NCBI GenBank assembly: GCA_951394405.1
Contig: OX596346.1
Coordinates: 1,302,001 to 1,366,000, forward strand
DNA from: Coprinellus micaceus
Lineage: Eukaryota; Basidiomycota; Agaricomycetes; Agaricales; Psathyrellaceae
Length of the DNA stretch: 64,000 nt
Direction: 5' to 3'
How positions within the stretch are numbered: position 1 is the stretch's first letter; every line of letters begins with the position of its first letter. The notes under the pieces were generated by a model, which ran no database searches, was not told the DNA's origin, and saw nothing but the letters and a program-made list of their open reading frames with translations. Below are positions 23,375 to 35,377 of the stretch, piece after piece. The translations under genes and the position numbers were made by a program.

Positions 23375-23737
23375 ACGCACCAGAACCTTCCTACCTTCAC
23401 CACCCTATCGCAAAATACCCGACTCGGCAAGCTATCGCCTCCAAGCTTCAATCAACGTTTCGCTATCCTGCTCCGCTCTGTTGTACCCCTCTTGTTGTAC
23501 TCCTCCACCAAAGCCTTTGGATACCCGCCCACGAACGATGGTACACTAGACTGCTGTCCGCTTTCTTGTGATGTATGTACCATATAACGATGATATACTT
23601 ACCCTCCGACCGCATACCACCTAGAATCGTGGACCGACTCGTCCGCCTCCGTTGCCACCCCATGATCGCGCTCGCTGCACTTTCCCATCTAGAGTCTCTC
23701 TCTCGGGTGAAAGGCCCCCAGAGCCCATGGAGCGCGT
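23375..23737. other. Spacer between the hypothetical gene and the right arm
   Basis: 363 bp, presumably 3' UTR. I see no gene in it. Confidence 0.4.
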
Positions 23738-23885
23738 ATATCGACGCAGACCAGCCTCGTCAGCGCGTCCTAAAGATAGCACGATCAGTGGGCGGATGAC
23801 GCTGCAAGCCCCGGTCTGAGTGAGTCGGGGCTGATAGACGAAGGGGCTGACAGTATTATAGGAGAAGTGGCTGACACCTGGAAGG

Positions 23886-23892
23886 TATAAAA
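23886..23892 (+). promoter_or_regulatory. TATA box in the right arm
   Basis: TATAAAA in the context GAAGGTATAAAAGGAG, the counterpart of 19519-19525 in the left arm. Confidence 0.5.
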
Positions 23893-24284
23893 GGAGTGCT
23901 GGGGACCAAGCCCTCCCTCATCCGCTCAGTCCTCGAGCTTTCCCCCCATCGGCTCCGACCAGCAGCTCAGCTTTCGAGCTCGCGTCTTCGTGCCTTCACC
24001 AACTTAAACCTCTAGCCCCCGTCTTCGGGTTTCTACCACCTCAGCCCTCGAGCTCTCGAACTCTCGTCTTCCGCCCTCCATCGTTGGCAGCATGCTCTTC
24101 GTTCTCGCACTCTTGAGCTGTCGAGCACGGCACAGGGCCTTCATCAGTACGTCTAATCCTCTCACGAACGTCTCGCTGTCCTCCTGCTAACCGTCGCGAC
24201 TACAGATCGTCAATGTACCTCCGCGCCCCATCGCGCCCCATTTTTCACCACCAAACCACTACCACCACCTCGCCATCTCGTATC

Positions 24285-24700
24285 TATCCGATGGCTCGGC
24301 AGACGGTGTCTGCTCAATCGGTGCGTCTTCCTCATTCCCCAGCCTCGCCGCCTTCCTAACGCATCCTCCCTCTCCTACCAGCCCCCCGTGCCCCCTACCC
24401 GTGGGGCTCCTTCACGGGGTCTAAGTACCACCTTCCTGCCGACAATTGGTCACCTCACGCCGGCTTAGAGGTGGCTCAGCGCACGGGGTTGGCCTCTCGG
24501 TGCGTGATCTTTACCCTTTCATTCTTGCATCCTTCCCAACGTGTCTCCCCCCTCCTACTAGCCCCCCGCGCTCTCCACTCGTGTGGCTCGTTCACAGAGT
24601 TACACACCAACTTCCTGCCGACAATTGGTCACCTCACGCCGGCTTAGAGGTGGCTTCGGCGCACGGGGTTGGCCTCTCGGTGCGTGATCTCCATCGTTTC
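24285..24700 (+). repeat. Tandem exon-like units of about 180 bp (right arm)
   Basis: Same units as at 18720-19135 in the opposite orientation. GACAATTGGTCACCTCACGC occurs at about 24441 and again at about 24620, each followed by the block ending in a GTGCGTGATC donor. An ATGGCTCGGCA unit lies upstream, near 24291. Confidence 0.75.
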
Positions 24701-25877
24701 ATTCTTTTGCCTCCTTCCCAATGTGCCCCCAGCCCTCCGTGTTCTCTACTCGTGTGGCTCCTGTACGGAGCGGCCGAGGAGGCGCTCGTTCCACCACACC
24801 AGGGGAACAGGGGTCGGGACACACTATTCCACCCTCATCATCTCGAGCATCTATTTTTACACCGTTACCTTACGGCCGGTCTCCTCGCGAGACCCCAAAG
24901 CTAACAGCCTACTACTGGGGCGGGGGTTGGCCATGTTCAGCCCGGTGTACGGAACAGGCGGGGCAGTTGCGTGATTGCACAACTCTGGGCAGGGTGAGGT
25001 CCCTGCCGTCAACGCCCTTGAGGTTAAACCAAGGAGGGATCGTTGAGCCTGATGTCGCACGGCCAGCGTCGAGCCCATTTCATGGGTGAGGCGTTTGGAC
25101 TCCATCGAGCATAAGCACCAGCTACACACCTGAGAAAGGAGTGTTTGCAGCGTTGCTTCGCGTGCGCAAAACGAGATGATGAGGGTGTGGTGTCCCGGCT
25201 TTCTGTTTTCTCAGCGATGTGGTGGTTCGACGTCTCCTCTGGCTTGGCGGGTTGCCATCGGGATCCCGGTACGTCTCCTCTCCTCTTATTGACAATCCCT
25301 TCGCCCTCTGACCTGATCTCGTCCAGCTCGGTCTGCGGTGCGAAAGGTGCGTAACGCCCAGGGGGTCTTCCCTTTCCTCTAACCTTGGGTTTCGATAGAT
25401 TCCATTCACACCAAAAACAATCACCCATTCGCACATGAACACCCTCCAGACCAAGATCCCGTGGCAGTATTGCGAGCTGGTGCTACAAACTTCGTACGCT
25501 CTCGCCTTGGCCTTCGACTCTGAGTTGAGCTGACTATTGCTTCTAGCCATCGAGACGCACGCTCTGCAAAACAACGCTCAGCTCAACTCGCCACCCCTCT
25601 ACTTACTACTGATCTGTGAGTAACCTCCGACTCTCCTTCCCTAGACCCATTCTGACGCTTTCGCCAGCTATCTTCGTTTCTCTCTATGATAATGCTTCTC
25701 TATTTCTCTCCCATATATAACCTCTTTTACATACCACACGACCTTCCCTTCGCACAAGAATCGAATTTCTGAAAATTCCGACTGTACTACACAGCATCAA
25801 CCCTCTCCTTATTTACATATGATACCTATGGCTTGTCTATGCTCTATGCTCTACTATCCGATCTCCAGTCCACCAAA

Positions 25878-27568
25878 CTACTTCTTGAAAACAAGGTTCC
25901 GTAACATATACCCAGCGTCCTGATTCGAATAAGAGCTTTCTCGGCGAACAGTCGCGTCCTGCGTTATCCACCGCTCTCCCGTTGACGCGTTGTGATTATA
26001 CACGACAATCTGCTGCTTCGCTGACCACTGCCGGAGGTGGAGGATCATGCGACTTGATAGGATCGCGCTGAAGTTCACCAGAGGCCTATACAGGTGGAAG
26101 TGAGGTACGCAAGAGAAGCATGATCCAGTGAGGGGGTTAGATACGCACTGGACGAATAGGAGCTGCCTGCCCGGCTACGAAGAGAGTAAGAAATAAGCTG
26201 CCGTCCATGCGTTCCCGTCGAATGTGGACAAGTACGCACCCCAGCACCAAGGAATATGCCGATATTGAGCACTGCAAGGACTGCCGAAGACTGTTAGTTT
26301 CCTCGGAGAACATAGGTACGGTGGGAGGTGGCTCACTAAACAGCGAAAGGAAATAAAATATTCCGTCCTGATAGAACACCCTGAGGAGCTTGTTAGGACC
26401 TGTAATCGTCTTGTGACGGCGGATCCCAATGACTATCATCACACCAGTAGCACCTGCGAGTTGGCAGGATGAAATTAAGCATGTAGGCTTTGGAAAGCTG
26501 GACGTACTTGTCAGGCCCACCACTAGGCCTACCGCGGCTATGAAGAGTGGAAAACCATTTCCTTTGGCCGACAGACACCCCAGACCCTCACCAGGAAGGT
26601 CGAAAACTACGTAATGAGCTAGGCTTCCGATTCAACGACAGATCAGAGGGCACCCACATTCGACCGTACGCAGGAATTTGGGGACGAAGTAGAAGCCCAC
26701 TCCGACATACGCCTGAGCCCACGTAAGTTTTCAACCCGCAGGGGAGCGAGGGAAGGATACTCGCCATGTATAACAGCCCAAAGAATGCTCCGACGTATCT
26801 GTTCTTCCCAGAGAACGCGTAAGCCCGGTAGTAGCTAACCGCTGTATTGCAGGTGGTGTTGTGAGGCCGCGGCAACTTCCATTGGATACCACAAGAGTTT
26901 ACCTTCCGCGAGGGTGAGGATGACCTGACATGATACTACGCGGTCGAACCGGGAATAAGCGACGGATTTCGGCGCGCCTACCGAGGGTGAGTGGACTCAC
27001 TGCCATTGCGATCAAACGGTCCATTGCATGCACGTCCTGTTTGGTTTGGGTCCATGTTCACTGTCACACACGAAACTCGGCTCAGCCGTTCCCTCGAAAG
27101 ACCCGCAGATGGTACGCACATGACATCCACAGCACACTATGTGCCATGACCCAGTACTTCAGAAGGAAGTATAAGACCTTCGGAACGGTGAATTTCCTGT
27201 TCCACATAAGTTCGATCTCCCGAGGGAGGGTGATGAAGTAGTCGAAATACTTAGAGGCGTTGGAGCCGAAGGTCAGGTACAAGCAACTTGAACTGACCGT
27301 GCAGGAATTTGGAACTCACTACTACTGCAATCGTAGACAGCGCCTTCCGCGAGGCACATACGTGAATTGGTGAGCGGTGTGAATTGAACTGAGTCGCCGC
27401 GGTGCGACTTACTGCATACTACGTGTCAGCCATAGATGAGTGAGTTCACCGGAACTCCAATTGACGAGGGACGGGGAGACTCACAGTGACAACCTGGTCC
27501 GCGTTCATGGCGAAAATAAGGCGCTTTAGGTTGACCGGATCATTTTGGAATACATTGGCGGCGGCCAT
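25878..27568 (-). CDS. DUF6533 domain multi-pass membrane protein
   Basis: Member of a large basidiomycete-expanded family of seven-helix-like membrane proteins of unknown function. Several exons; the first is 27485-27568 (28 residues), and further exons include the stretch with YFDYFITLPREIELMWN and FTVPKVLYFLLKYWVMAHSV, the DUF6533 signature. Later exons encode YYRAYAFSGKNRYVGAFFG and other hydrophobic segments. The penultimate region has the family motif ILSSRMILHLRQ, followed by a hydrophilic tail ending in MLRNLVFKK. Two or three internal exons are very short and I did not fix all their limits. Its stop is close to the right inverted-repeat arm. Confidence 0.8.
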
Positions 27569-28441
27569 TGTCGTATCGTCGTGAAATTAGGCGCCTGCCA
27601 CGACATACAATGTGAGCAGGACTGCGGGGAAAGGTGGAGGGAAGAACTATCAGTGGAAAGAGCGCCGGCTACCTAGTGATCCAGCGCCCAAAGGACTTCC
27701 CATTCTTACATTTATCTGAGAAATTCGACGCCAGCATAACGGGAAGAGGTGTGTTGCATCACCTCGAAATCTCGTAAGGTTGCAGGAGGCCATCCTACAG
27801 CGAGCAGCATCCGTTGATGGTGAGACGACCATCGTCTATATGTAACGGGGTGCCCTTATTCCGCTGTCTTACTCTGTGCTGGGAAGCAAAGCAACTTCGA
27901 CAGCTGTGTGAATGAAGGCGGGCATCGTCTCGATGTGGTGGAGGTTGAGTGGACCTCGGCTTGAATGCAACGTTGTCTAGAATACAGCCTCACGTATCTA
28001 GATATCTTGTCGTTTTGCTTTGCCCGAGAGGACGCAGGTATTAATGCCATAAGTCGTTCAAGTTCAGAGGGACAGTCTGCCATGGTCGCAATACCGTCAG
28101 GAAGCAGTACAGAAGAGAAATGGAAGCGGGTAGGCGTGCCTTTGACTGCGTCCATCCATCTCATTTCAAGGTGCCTTCATACAAGCAACATGGGGCCCCA
28201 AAGCCTCACCCAGTGAGTGAATGGGGAGATCGCTGTTATTGCGGCCAATTATCATCAAGGGCCAACTGTAACGTACGGGAGGTCTTCGCGAAGAACGCCT
28301 CCGTTGGTTCTTCACAACCCCATTCATCCTCGAGTGTGCATGGCCGAGAGAGCGTCTATTGAGTCGGTACCAGGCGCGGGGCCGTGAGCAAAGAGAGGTG
28401 ATATGGCAATTAAGTAAACCGCAATCAAGTAAACTGGAATA
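27569..28441. other. Intergenic between the DUF6533 gene and GWT1
   Basis: About 870 bp holding the promoter of the DUF6533 gene and the 3' end of GWT1. The small open frames on both strands near 27856-28362 overlap each other and show no features. No gene is called. Confidence 0.5.
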
Positions 28442-30212
28442 TCAGCGCTGTTTCTTGGAATTCTCGAACCGGGTCCAAAACCACGCGATTGCAGAGACAA
28501 CCATCGAATATGCGCTGAGTATGACTATGGAGGCGGTGTCGGACATATACATCGTCTTCATCGAGAGGTTGATCAGTCCGGTGAGGACGTTTGCCTGGAT
28601 AGAAGTGTCACAAGAGTACGGCATGAGAGAATCAAAACACTCACCACTAGAAACAAGGCTAATCCGTGTTTATTGATCGCCTCCAGCAGCTCTGGGGGGT
28701 TCCCTTCCACTTCCACAGGGGCCTGCTGATAATTCCCCTGCCCATAATCCACGGTAGGAGACTTCAGGTGCCCAGGGACCTTCCTCGGCTTCGGTCCAGG
28801 GAAGAAGAACATGTCAAGGATGAGGATGTAGGCGAGGGTGAAAGAGATGTTATACGCCGCAACCCAGAATACGTACGGGAGGTTCACCATTCGCCTCGAC
28901 ACACCACCGTTGGGGCCCCACATCCCGTCAACTTTTGCAAGCTTCGACACGCCGAGGAGGGTCCACCACAGGATGGCGTAGGAGCATAGCTCTGTCGCTG
29001 TTTTTCCAAGTTGTCGAGGCGCTTGGGGGTCGAGGTCCTGAGAGGAGCCCTGCTTTGAGGCAATAGCTTGTTGGCGGCGGCGGAAGAACGAAGGGGTGGG
29101 AGGCAGTATGATTGTTCCGGCTGAGAGACCGAGCAGGTGGATTGCGAGATAACCGGCCAGCGACACGATGCCTTCCTTGTTGGCACTGATTAGTGACGTC
29201 CGAGGGGCGTTCAGCACGTATTCCTTTAGCCCATACCGCGATAACGCTGTTTGTTGTGCTGCAGCGGAACGTCAGTCCAGCCCAAGATGAACGGGGTGCC
29301 ACCCACCAATCGCAACAAGTATCCCGATGAAAGAAATAGGAAGATAGATGATAATAGGGTGCAGCAAGACTTGGAAGATGGGTAGAAAGGCCAGCGTTAG
29401 GAAGAAATTCCAATGTACGCCGTATTCAGTGACATGTTCCTGCAATAAAGTTTAATACACGGTTCACGTAGGTCCGCAGACAACATACCGGATATTCAGT
29501 GCCCTTGACCAGGACCACCCTGACCATGCCGAGTGCTATGATAGGCAAGCACTTTTTCGTCACGCGCAGCAGCTTCGATAAGAGCGGGGCGGTCAAGTAG
29601 TTTTGGTCCCTGATCAGAGGCAATGCCGACACCACTCCCTGCGAAAACACGAATGAGCCAACCCCGAGGTCCATTATTGATACGCCAAACGTCTCGCATT
29701 TTGCAAGACTTCGAGGGAAGACGGGAAAGTCGACGGCGAGTATGGCGAGGATCGTCATGAGCATCATATGCGCGCGGTATGTGCTCAGAGCTGGGAGAGG
29801 TGGGAGCTTCACGCGCAGACTACCTCCAGGGGAAGGTGGCTGCTTTGACGGCAATGGGGAAGGGCCGTCTTTCTTGGTCACGGTAAGCAGGAAGCAAGTT
29901 GGTGCTATGAGAAGCAGGGATAGTAACAGCGGTCGCGTTGCGAACAGCGTCATGGACAACAGGAGGGGAAGGACGAGGAGGGCCCACGACGTCGGGAGAT
30001 TGAGTTGCCGCGTCTTCGGTAGTCTCGTTCGAACAGCCGCATACAGTGCCACTGACGCCTTCGCTATATGCTATTAGAACTTTTGGTGGTCGTCGACGAC
30101 AATGACTACCCACCAGCGCTGCCACGGAGACGAGGTTAATGTGTCCAACCGAGGACCCCGTCATCCCAGAGACGAAGGCCTCCTTCTCGTGTTTGTAGTT
30201 GTCCATCTTCAT
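28442..30212 (-). CDS. GWT1: GPI inositol acyltransferase Gwt1 (PIG-W)
   Basis: ER membrane enzyme that adds a fatty acyl chain to the inositol of glucosaminyl-phosphatidylinositol, an early step of GPI-anchor synthesis. Five exons: 30114-30212, 29489-30058, 29307-29439, 28645-29258, 28442-28594; 522 residues, near the yeast length. The N-terminus has the strongly conserved [20 protein letters not shown]. Many hydrophobic segments follow, with [20 protein letters not shown] and [20 protein letters not shown] as further family blocks. [16 protein letters not shown] and [18 protein letters not shown] are also typical. A second Met two residues downstream (30206) is an alternative start. Divergent from SFM1. 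Confidence 0.96.
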
Positions 30213-30369
30213 AGGCGAAGGGACTCGGAAGAATGCATGAATGTGAGGGTGTTCGCCGTCGCTAACAACGAGGACGAACTTCGGTGTCACTTGGTGGCGG
30301 TGACCGCCAAGATAAGATTAGATCCTCACCATCTTTCTCTCCTGAACCACCACCATCTCGACCACTGAA
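30213..30369. promoter_or_regulatory. Shared divergent promoter of GWT1 and SFM1
   Basis: 157 bp between the two start codons. Contains GGTGGCGGTGACCGCC, an imperfect palindrome near 30293-30308, which is a candidate binding site by symmetry only. Confidence 0.5.
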
Positions 30370-31326
30370 ATGGCGTTTAAATACGTTATCGGTATGCGTT
30401 CACTCTCTAAAAAGCTCAAATCAACGTGCTGACGGGTGCAGAACACATGGAGGAGGACGAGGAAACCACTCGTGCCATCCCACCATGGGTAGAACTTGAA
30501 TACGCGGTCTGTAAGAGGCTCCTCACTGCCCAGAGGGGGCAAGGGTGCTAACCGACGGGCCTTACGCGCTTTGGAATGCAGCATATGCGCACGTTTGCAG
30601 GGCCTGGAGCTGAAGTGCACTTCACCCATCTCTCCAAAACCTCGTCGGATTCCTTGAACAACTCCGTGAAGAGCGAAGAATGCTCAGAAGGCAAAGCCCC
30701 CGCTTTCTTCCACACTCAGGGTCTTGTAGATATGATGAAGGAGCGCGGTATCCCACTCGACAAGGTGTGCCTGTTGGATCCCAAGGCGGAGAAAGTATTG
30801 GCGCCTGAGGATGGCGATGGCGAGTTTGACTGGTTCCTTTTCGGAGTGAGTACCCGCGCATCAATGCCCTTCCAAACGCTAATCGTTGAGCCTCCTCATT
30901 GTCCAGGGCATTCTTGGAGACGATCCCCCAAGAGACAGGACCGGTGAGCTGCGCGTTCTGGGATTCCCTAACCGCCACCTTGGGCCAGTGCAAATGACCA
31001 CCGATACTGCCCTTGGTGTCACGAAGAAAGTTGTCGTCGACAAAATCCCTTTAGACAAGATCCCCTATGTTGTCAGTCCACTTTGTCGCGGCATAGCCCT
31101 ACAGGGGTTTCAGAAGTTACTAAACCTCCCATAGGATTTCCCTACCATCCGATTCAACGCCAAGGAGTCTGTTGAGATGCCATTCCGTAGGTTCCTACGA
31201 GTCACTGTATGAAGTCCCGACTGACGAGAAATTGCAGGCTACATCGCAAACGGAACAGAGCCCATCCTCCCAAAAGGCATGCGAGAGCATCTCCAGGAGG
31301 ACCTCAACAAGTCGTTCGATTTCTGA
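30370..31326 (+). CDS. SFM1: SPOUT-family protein arginine methyltransferase Sfm1
   Basis: Homologue of the yeast SPOUT enzyme that monomethylates an arginine of ribosomal protein Rps3 (uS3). Six exons: 30370-30391, 30442-30506, 30582-30845, 30907-31071, 31135-31186, 31238-31326; 218 residues, close to the yeast protein. Family blocks are all present: the N-terminal KYVIEHMEE, VCLLDPKAEKVLAPED, the SAM-binding knot region GGILGDDPPRDRT, QMTTDTALGVTKKVV, and FNAKESVEMPFRYI near the end. All splice phases agree. Substrate assignment comes from the yeast orthologue. Confidence 0.95.
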
Positions 31327-31944
31327 TCGCACAGCAAGGGGCCTACTTGCGGCCGATAGACGATACTCCCCCAAAGCCACAAAAAGGCGGTTATAACAAG
31401 CGACACACCAAACACTGGTACACCGTAGAAACGATGAAGGGGAGTAGTGTACAAGCCGAAGTATGAATTACAGGGAAGCAGGAGTGTTCAACGAACTAGG
31501 GTCTAAGCTTTGACGTCGGTGAGGTAGGTGGGTAAAGAACGATTGAAAGGAGTTGGTGAGGAGGTGGGGAATACTTAAGGAATTGAAGTGGAATCCAATG
31601 CTAGGTAAATTATGCAGCAGTGAGGTAGTCGTGAAGTGAGATTCGAGAGAATGAAAGCCGTCCAGAACAAACAAAGGAAACGATGTAGAGCAGAAGAAAG
31701 CGAGATGAAGTGGACCTATAAATAGTAAAGTACAGAGTGATGTATGTGAGGAGAAAAAAAGTGAGCGAGGCAAAAGGGTAGATGGGAGGTATGAACTGCT
31801 ACGCCGCCGATGCGTAGCAGGAGGGCGTCAATAAAAATACATCTATGCTTACGCAGAGAACGAGTGCACCACCGAGTCTAACGGTGGCAGCAACGATTCA
31901 CGAGTCGACGAGGTTATGGCGCCAGAGAGCGCGATAACGAGAGG
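31327..31944. other. Convergent 3' flanks of SFM1 and ATG1
   Basis: About 620 bp between two stop codons facing each other. Purine-rich on the plus strand. The open frame at 31468-31773 (minus) is low in information and not called. Confidence 0.5.
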
Positions 31945-34900
31945 CTATGACGAAGGCAGGATGGCGTTCGCCAGCCGGGAAGGGCTGGCAGGCTTCGCGT
32001 CCCAGGGTGCAGGAACACGCGTCACATCGACTAGGTTCGCATCTGCTCTTGCGTCCCTCTTCCTTTCTTCGTCAGTCATCGCCATTCTGGCGCGGCACCG
32101 GTATAGGCGCAACTTCGTCCGTTTGATCCCTGGAGAAAAGACATGTTAGTTAATGCTGAGTGGGGGCGGCAGTGCTCAAGGCGGACATACAAGTTGCAAT
32201 GGTTTCCCTATCTTCGTTCATGTAGGGGTTGCCCTGTTGAAGTAGGTCGTCTTGTAACGCATACAGGCACCAGAGGCTCTCCTCATAGAGCTTCTCGCAC
32301 TCGTCAGGCGAATCGAAATGACCCGTCAGCTCCTTCTTCGCAGCGGTCTTGCTCTATAGGCCGTGGAGCAATTAATACAGGGAGCTGATGAAAGTCGGGT
32401 TGTGACTTACAAGCATGAGAGCACGGTCGTACACCATCTGGTCGAGCCAAGCTTTGGGACCATCGTACTGTGCAGGTAACCAAGTCTTGACCAGCTCAGC
32501 ACGGTCGTTGCACTTGATGAAATGATCCTTGAACCATGACAAAGCTAAGGGAACGAAATCTAGTTACTGGCGGTTCGCAATGCAACGAGGCATATTGTAA
32601 CATACCATCATCGAAACCTTCGCTGACTATGAAGTCCCCATCGGGGTGCCTCATACTCATGTGCTCTTGGAAGTTCCGGAGCTGGTCGATGCCCTTTTGC
32701 GAGAAGGACATGAGGAGCATATACACCGCAACACAGGTAACGGCGTTATACTCCGCTTCCTGGTCGGCGAGTTTCCGCCGTCTCGCAAGCTTGTCCGGTT
32801 CTCCTTCGCGCTTTACGAACTTGGTGGGGTCCGGTAAAGGCTCTATGCATTATCGTGAGCCGGCTGCATCTGGAAACTCTCCTGGAGAATCACTTACTCT
32901 GTGGGACGGCCTTCACATACTCATACATCTCATCAGCCCAGTGCGTTAACACGTCCGTCTTCTGAGCAAGCAGCTCGAGGTCGCCAAGCAGCTTATCCTC
33001 CATAGGGTCCCGTTCCCCGCCCGCGTCGTCCAGCGCGATGATTGGCTTACGTCTCGGGCTTGGAGGTGCACTGGTATTTGTCCCGTTGCCGTTTGGGATG
33101 CGTGATGGTGACGCCCGCGACCGGGTCCCAGTCCCAAACAATTTCTTCGAAGCGAGACTGAGTGCACGATTAAGAGCACTAGCTGCCGCAGCTGAGGCTC
33201 GAGTGGAAGGGGAAGACGACAATGGCGGTGCATTGTTGTTGGGAGGAGGAGGGAAAGTAATATTGTTGGTTGCATGGATGGGGATGGGGACGGGAGATAT
33301 TGGGTATTCGGCACTGGTGTCCTCCTCGGCGGTTGGGGTGGATGGGACCTTCCGGTCATGCAGCGGTTTGCGAGGGAGTGTGTTGATCTCTGTCATTTTG
33401 AAAACAGTTAAGCAGACCCAACGAGCGCTAGGGATGGGAACGCACCATCGACTGCCCGATTGAATTCCAAGGCACGAGTGTCTCCAACTAGGACGTATTC
33501 CCTTCTCAGCATTCCATCCTCCTCCGTCTCTCCTGGTATATACGAGCCCTCTGTTGATAAGGGCTTCGGGATTTCGCGAGGCTGGGGGGTTGCCGACGGG
33601 AAGGACGGTCGCCGTCCTTTCTCTGCGGAGCGACCAGACTCGCTAACATCGAGGTCAGAATGGAATAAGAAAGGACAGTATGGAAAGCGCACCTCTCCTT
33701 CGGTAACGGCTTGTTGGTGCGTGATGGGCCAGCTTCATCTGTTTCGGGATGTGCTGGTGCTCTTCTCCAGTGGAACTTGCTGGGAGGGATAAGGGCGTTT
33801 GGGTCGAGAACTTCAGGCGGTATCTGCTTGTGGTGATCCGGCGTCGGCGGCCTCCCGTTCTTCCATGCCTTATCTCCCTCTCCGGGCCCCTCCACCGCGA
33901 TATCGACTTCTCTCGGTCGAGGGAATTTCGACTTTGCAAGTGCTGTGCTCGAGAAGAAGTCGTCAAAAGTCGCCCTTTCCGAAGGGGTGCGCTTGAGGAG
34001 CGCACGGATCAGCTTCTTGACGTCAGGCGGAACCGTTGGGATGTCGGGGGACTTGTTGGGTTCCTCATCTGGGAACTTGACTCCTTTCGACTGCTCAATC
34101 CTCTTGAGGAGCTCGATGTGGTTCTGTGCACGGAAAGGTGCCTTTCCCACCGCCATCTCATACAGCACTGCACCCACGGACCACAGGTCGACCTTGGCGT
34201 CGTACTTCTCATACCGCAAGATCTCCGGTGCCATATAAAGCGGTGAACCGCACAGCGTCTCAGCCATCATAGCATTGGGCAAGGACCGTGCAAACCCAAA
34301 GTCGGCGACCTTGAGGATGGGGACGCCAATGGGGTGGCCACGAGCGAGCTCTTCAGGGGGTGCGGGGTTGAGAAGGAGGTTCTGGGGTTTGATATCTCGA
34401 TGAATGAGATTCCGGTGTCGTAGGAACTTGAGGGCGCGCGCAAGTTGGCGAAGGAAGCTGCGCACGACGATCTCGTCCAGACCGCCTGCTCGGGGATGGG
34501 GGTAGTATTGGGGTGCAGCGCCAGGGGATGGAATGTATTCGAGCCCTTCGACACGACCTCGCTTCTTGATATAATTTGTGAGGTCCCCTCCTGCACAGTA
34601 TTCCATGATCAGGTAGATGTAGGCCTCTGCCCTCTGGAAGGGACGCAGATAGTCAGTCAACTCCTGTCCCTTGTTTCGTCCCTAGACCCCAATAGAAGGT
34701 ACGCACCACGATGTCAAGGAGCCGCGTAACGTGTCGGTGTGAGAGGGATTTAAGGATTTGGATTTCGCTCTGTAGGTTGTCAAAGAGCTTCGCACTGAGT
34801 TTATCGCGTTTGACTGCCTTCAGAGCAACTTGCAGGTGCGTTTCCTGTGAGGGTCCAATCAGGTCCACTGGACCATCTACAGAACATTTTGAATCGTCGA

Positions 34901-35018
34901 TACGCACCTCATGGTATCCTTTGTATACAGTCGCAAAGCTCCCTCTCCCAATTTCCGATACGACGACATACGGCTTCGCATGGTGCGCCGTGTCCTCCGA
35001 GGAAGCACTGGGTGGCAT
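31945..35018 (-). CDS. ATG1: Autophagy serine/threonine kinase Atg1
   Basis: Kinase that starts autophagosome formation at the pre-autophagosomal structure. Nine exons: 34908-35018, 34707-34844, 33693-34633, 33446-33642, 32898-33389, 32606-32842, 32411-32544, 32191-32353, 31945-32129; 865 residues, within the fungal range. The kinase domain is at about residues 17-310: Gly-rich loop [12 protein letters not shown] (23-34), VALK with Lys46, HRDIKPQN with Asp163, DFG at 194, and [12 protein letters not shown] family-typical insertion follows the MEYCAGGDL segment. A long disordered Pro/Ser linker precedes the C-terminal helical region ([30 protein letters not shown]), which corresponds to the early-autophagy-targeting MIT domains that bind Atg13. 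Confidence 0.95.
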
Positions 35019-35377
35019 GGTGGCCTGCGAGTAGCTGTGACGTCTGAATTGCTCGGCCTGAGGCTATATAGCCCTCTGGATTGCCGGAGGCTGCGTTGCG
35101 TCGCCGAAATCCGTCGTTTCCGAAGGCAAACCTGCTTAAAGGGGGATATCAAGAGGCATTCTCCAACATGCCCAATGAGGCCTCTTATAGTGATGACAAA
35201 GCCAAATGTGTCGGATACATTACTGTTGATAAGATTAGATTACAGGCTGTGATCGTTGTCGAGTACACTATCAAAGGTTCGTGAAGGAAACCAGGAAGAC
35301 GGGGGACATACAGGGTAACTGGCGGAATAGAGAACGAAAATGGGAGACCAAAGGTCGCAGTGGGATGAGGGGTGTGG
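35019..35377. other. ATG1 promoter and 3' flank of the next gene
   Basis: 359 bp between the ATG1 start and the stop of the next minus-strand gene. No gene seen. Confidence 0.45.

Larger units (their letters stand above)
23738..25860 (+). repeat. Right arm of the 2.1 kb inverted repeat
   Basis: Inverted copy of 17585-19673. On the plus strand it starts with GCTGACAG-type motifs, has a TATA box at 23886-23892, an ATG near 24092, exon-like pieces, and ends in the GCATAGAGCATAGAC motif just before the stop of the minus-strand DUF6533 gene at 25878. Nearly identical to the left arm between about 24620 and 25130 and diverged toward the inner end. Both arms end within about 40 bp of the stop codon of a flanking gene. 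Confidence 0.85.

Noticed and set aside
22816..23571. 251-codon frame overlapping the gene next to NUP57, and an apparent frameshift near 23126
   Set aside because: The first frame is preferred by its Gln/Asn/Gly-rich composition; the apparent frameshift disappears when a canonical 65-nt GTACGT-CAG intron is used.
31468..31773. 101-codon minus-strand frame between SFM1 and ATG1
   Set aside because: Pyrimidine-rich, Ser/Phe/Leu-only type composition in a convergent 3' UTR region.
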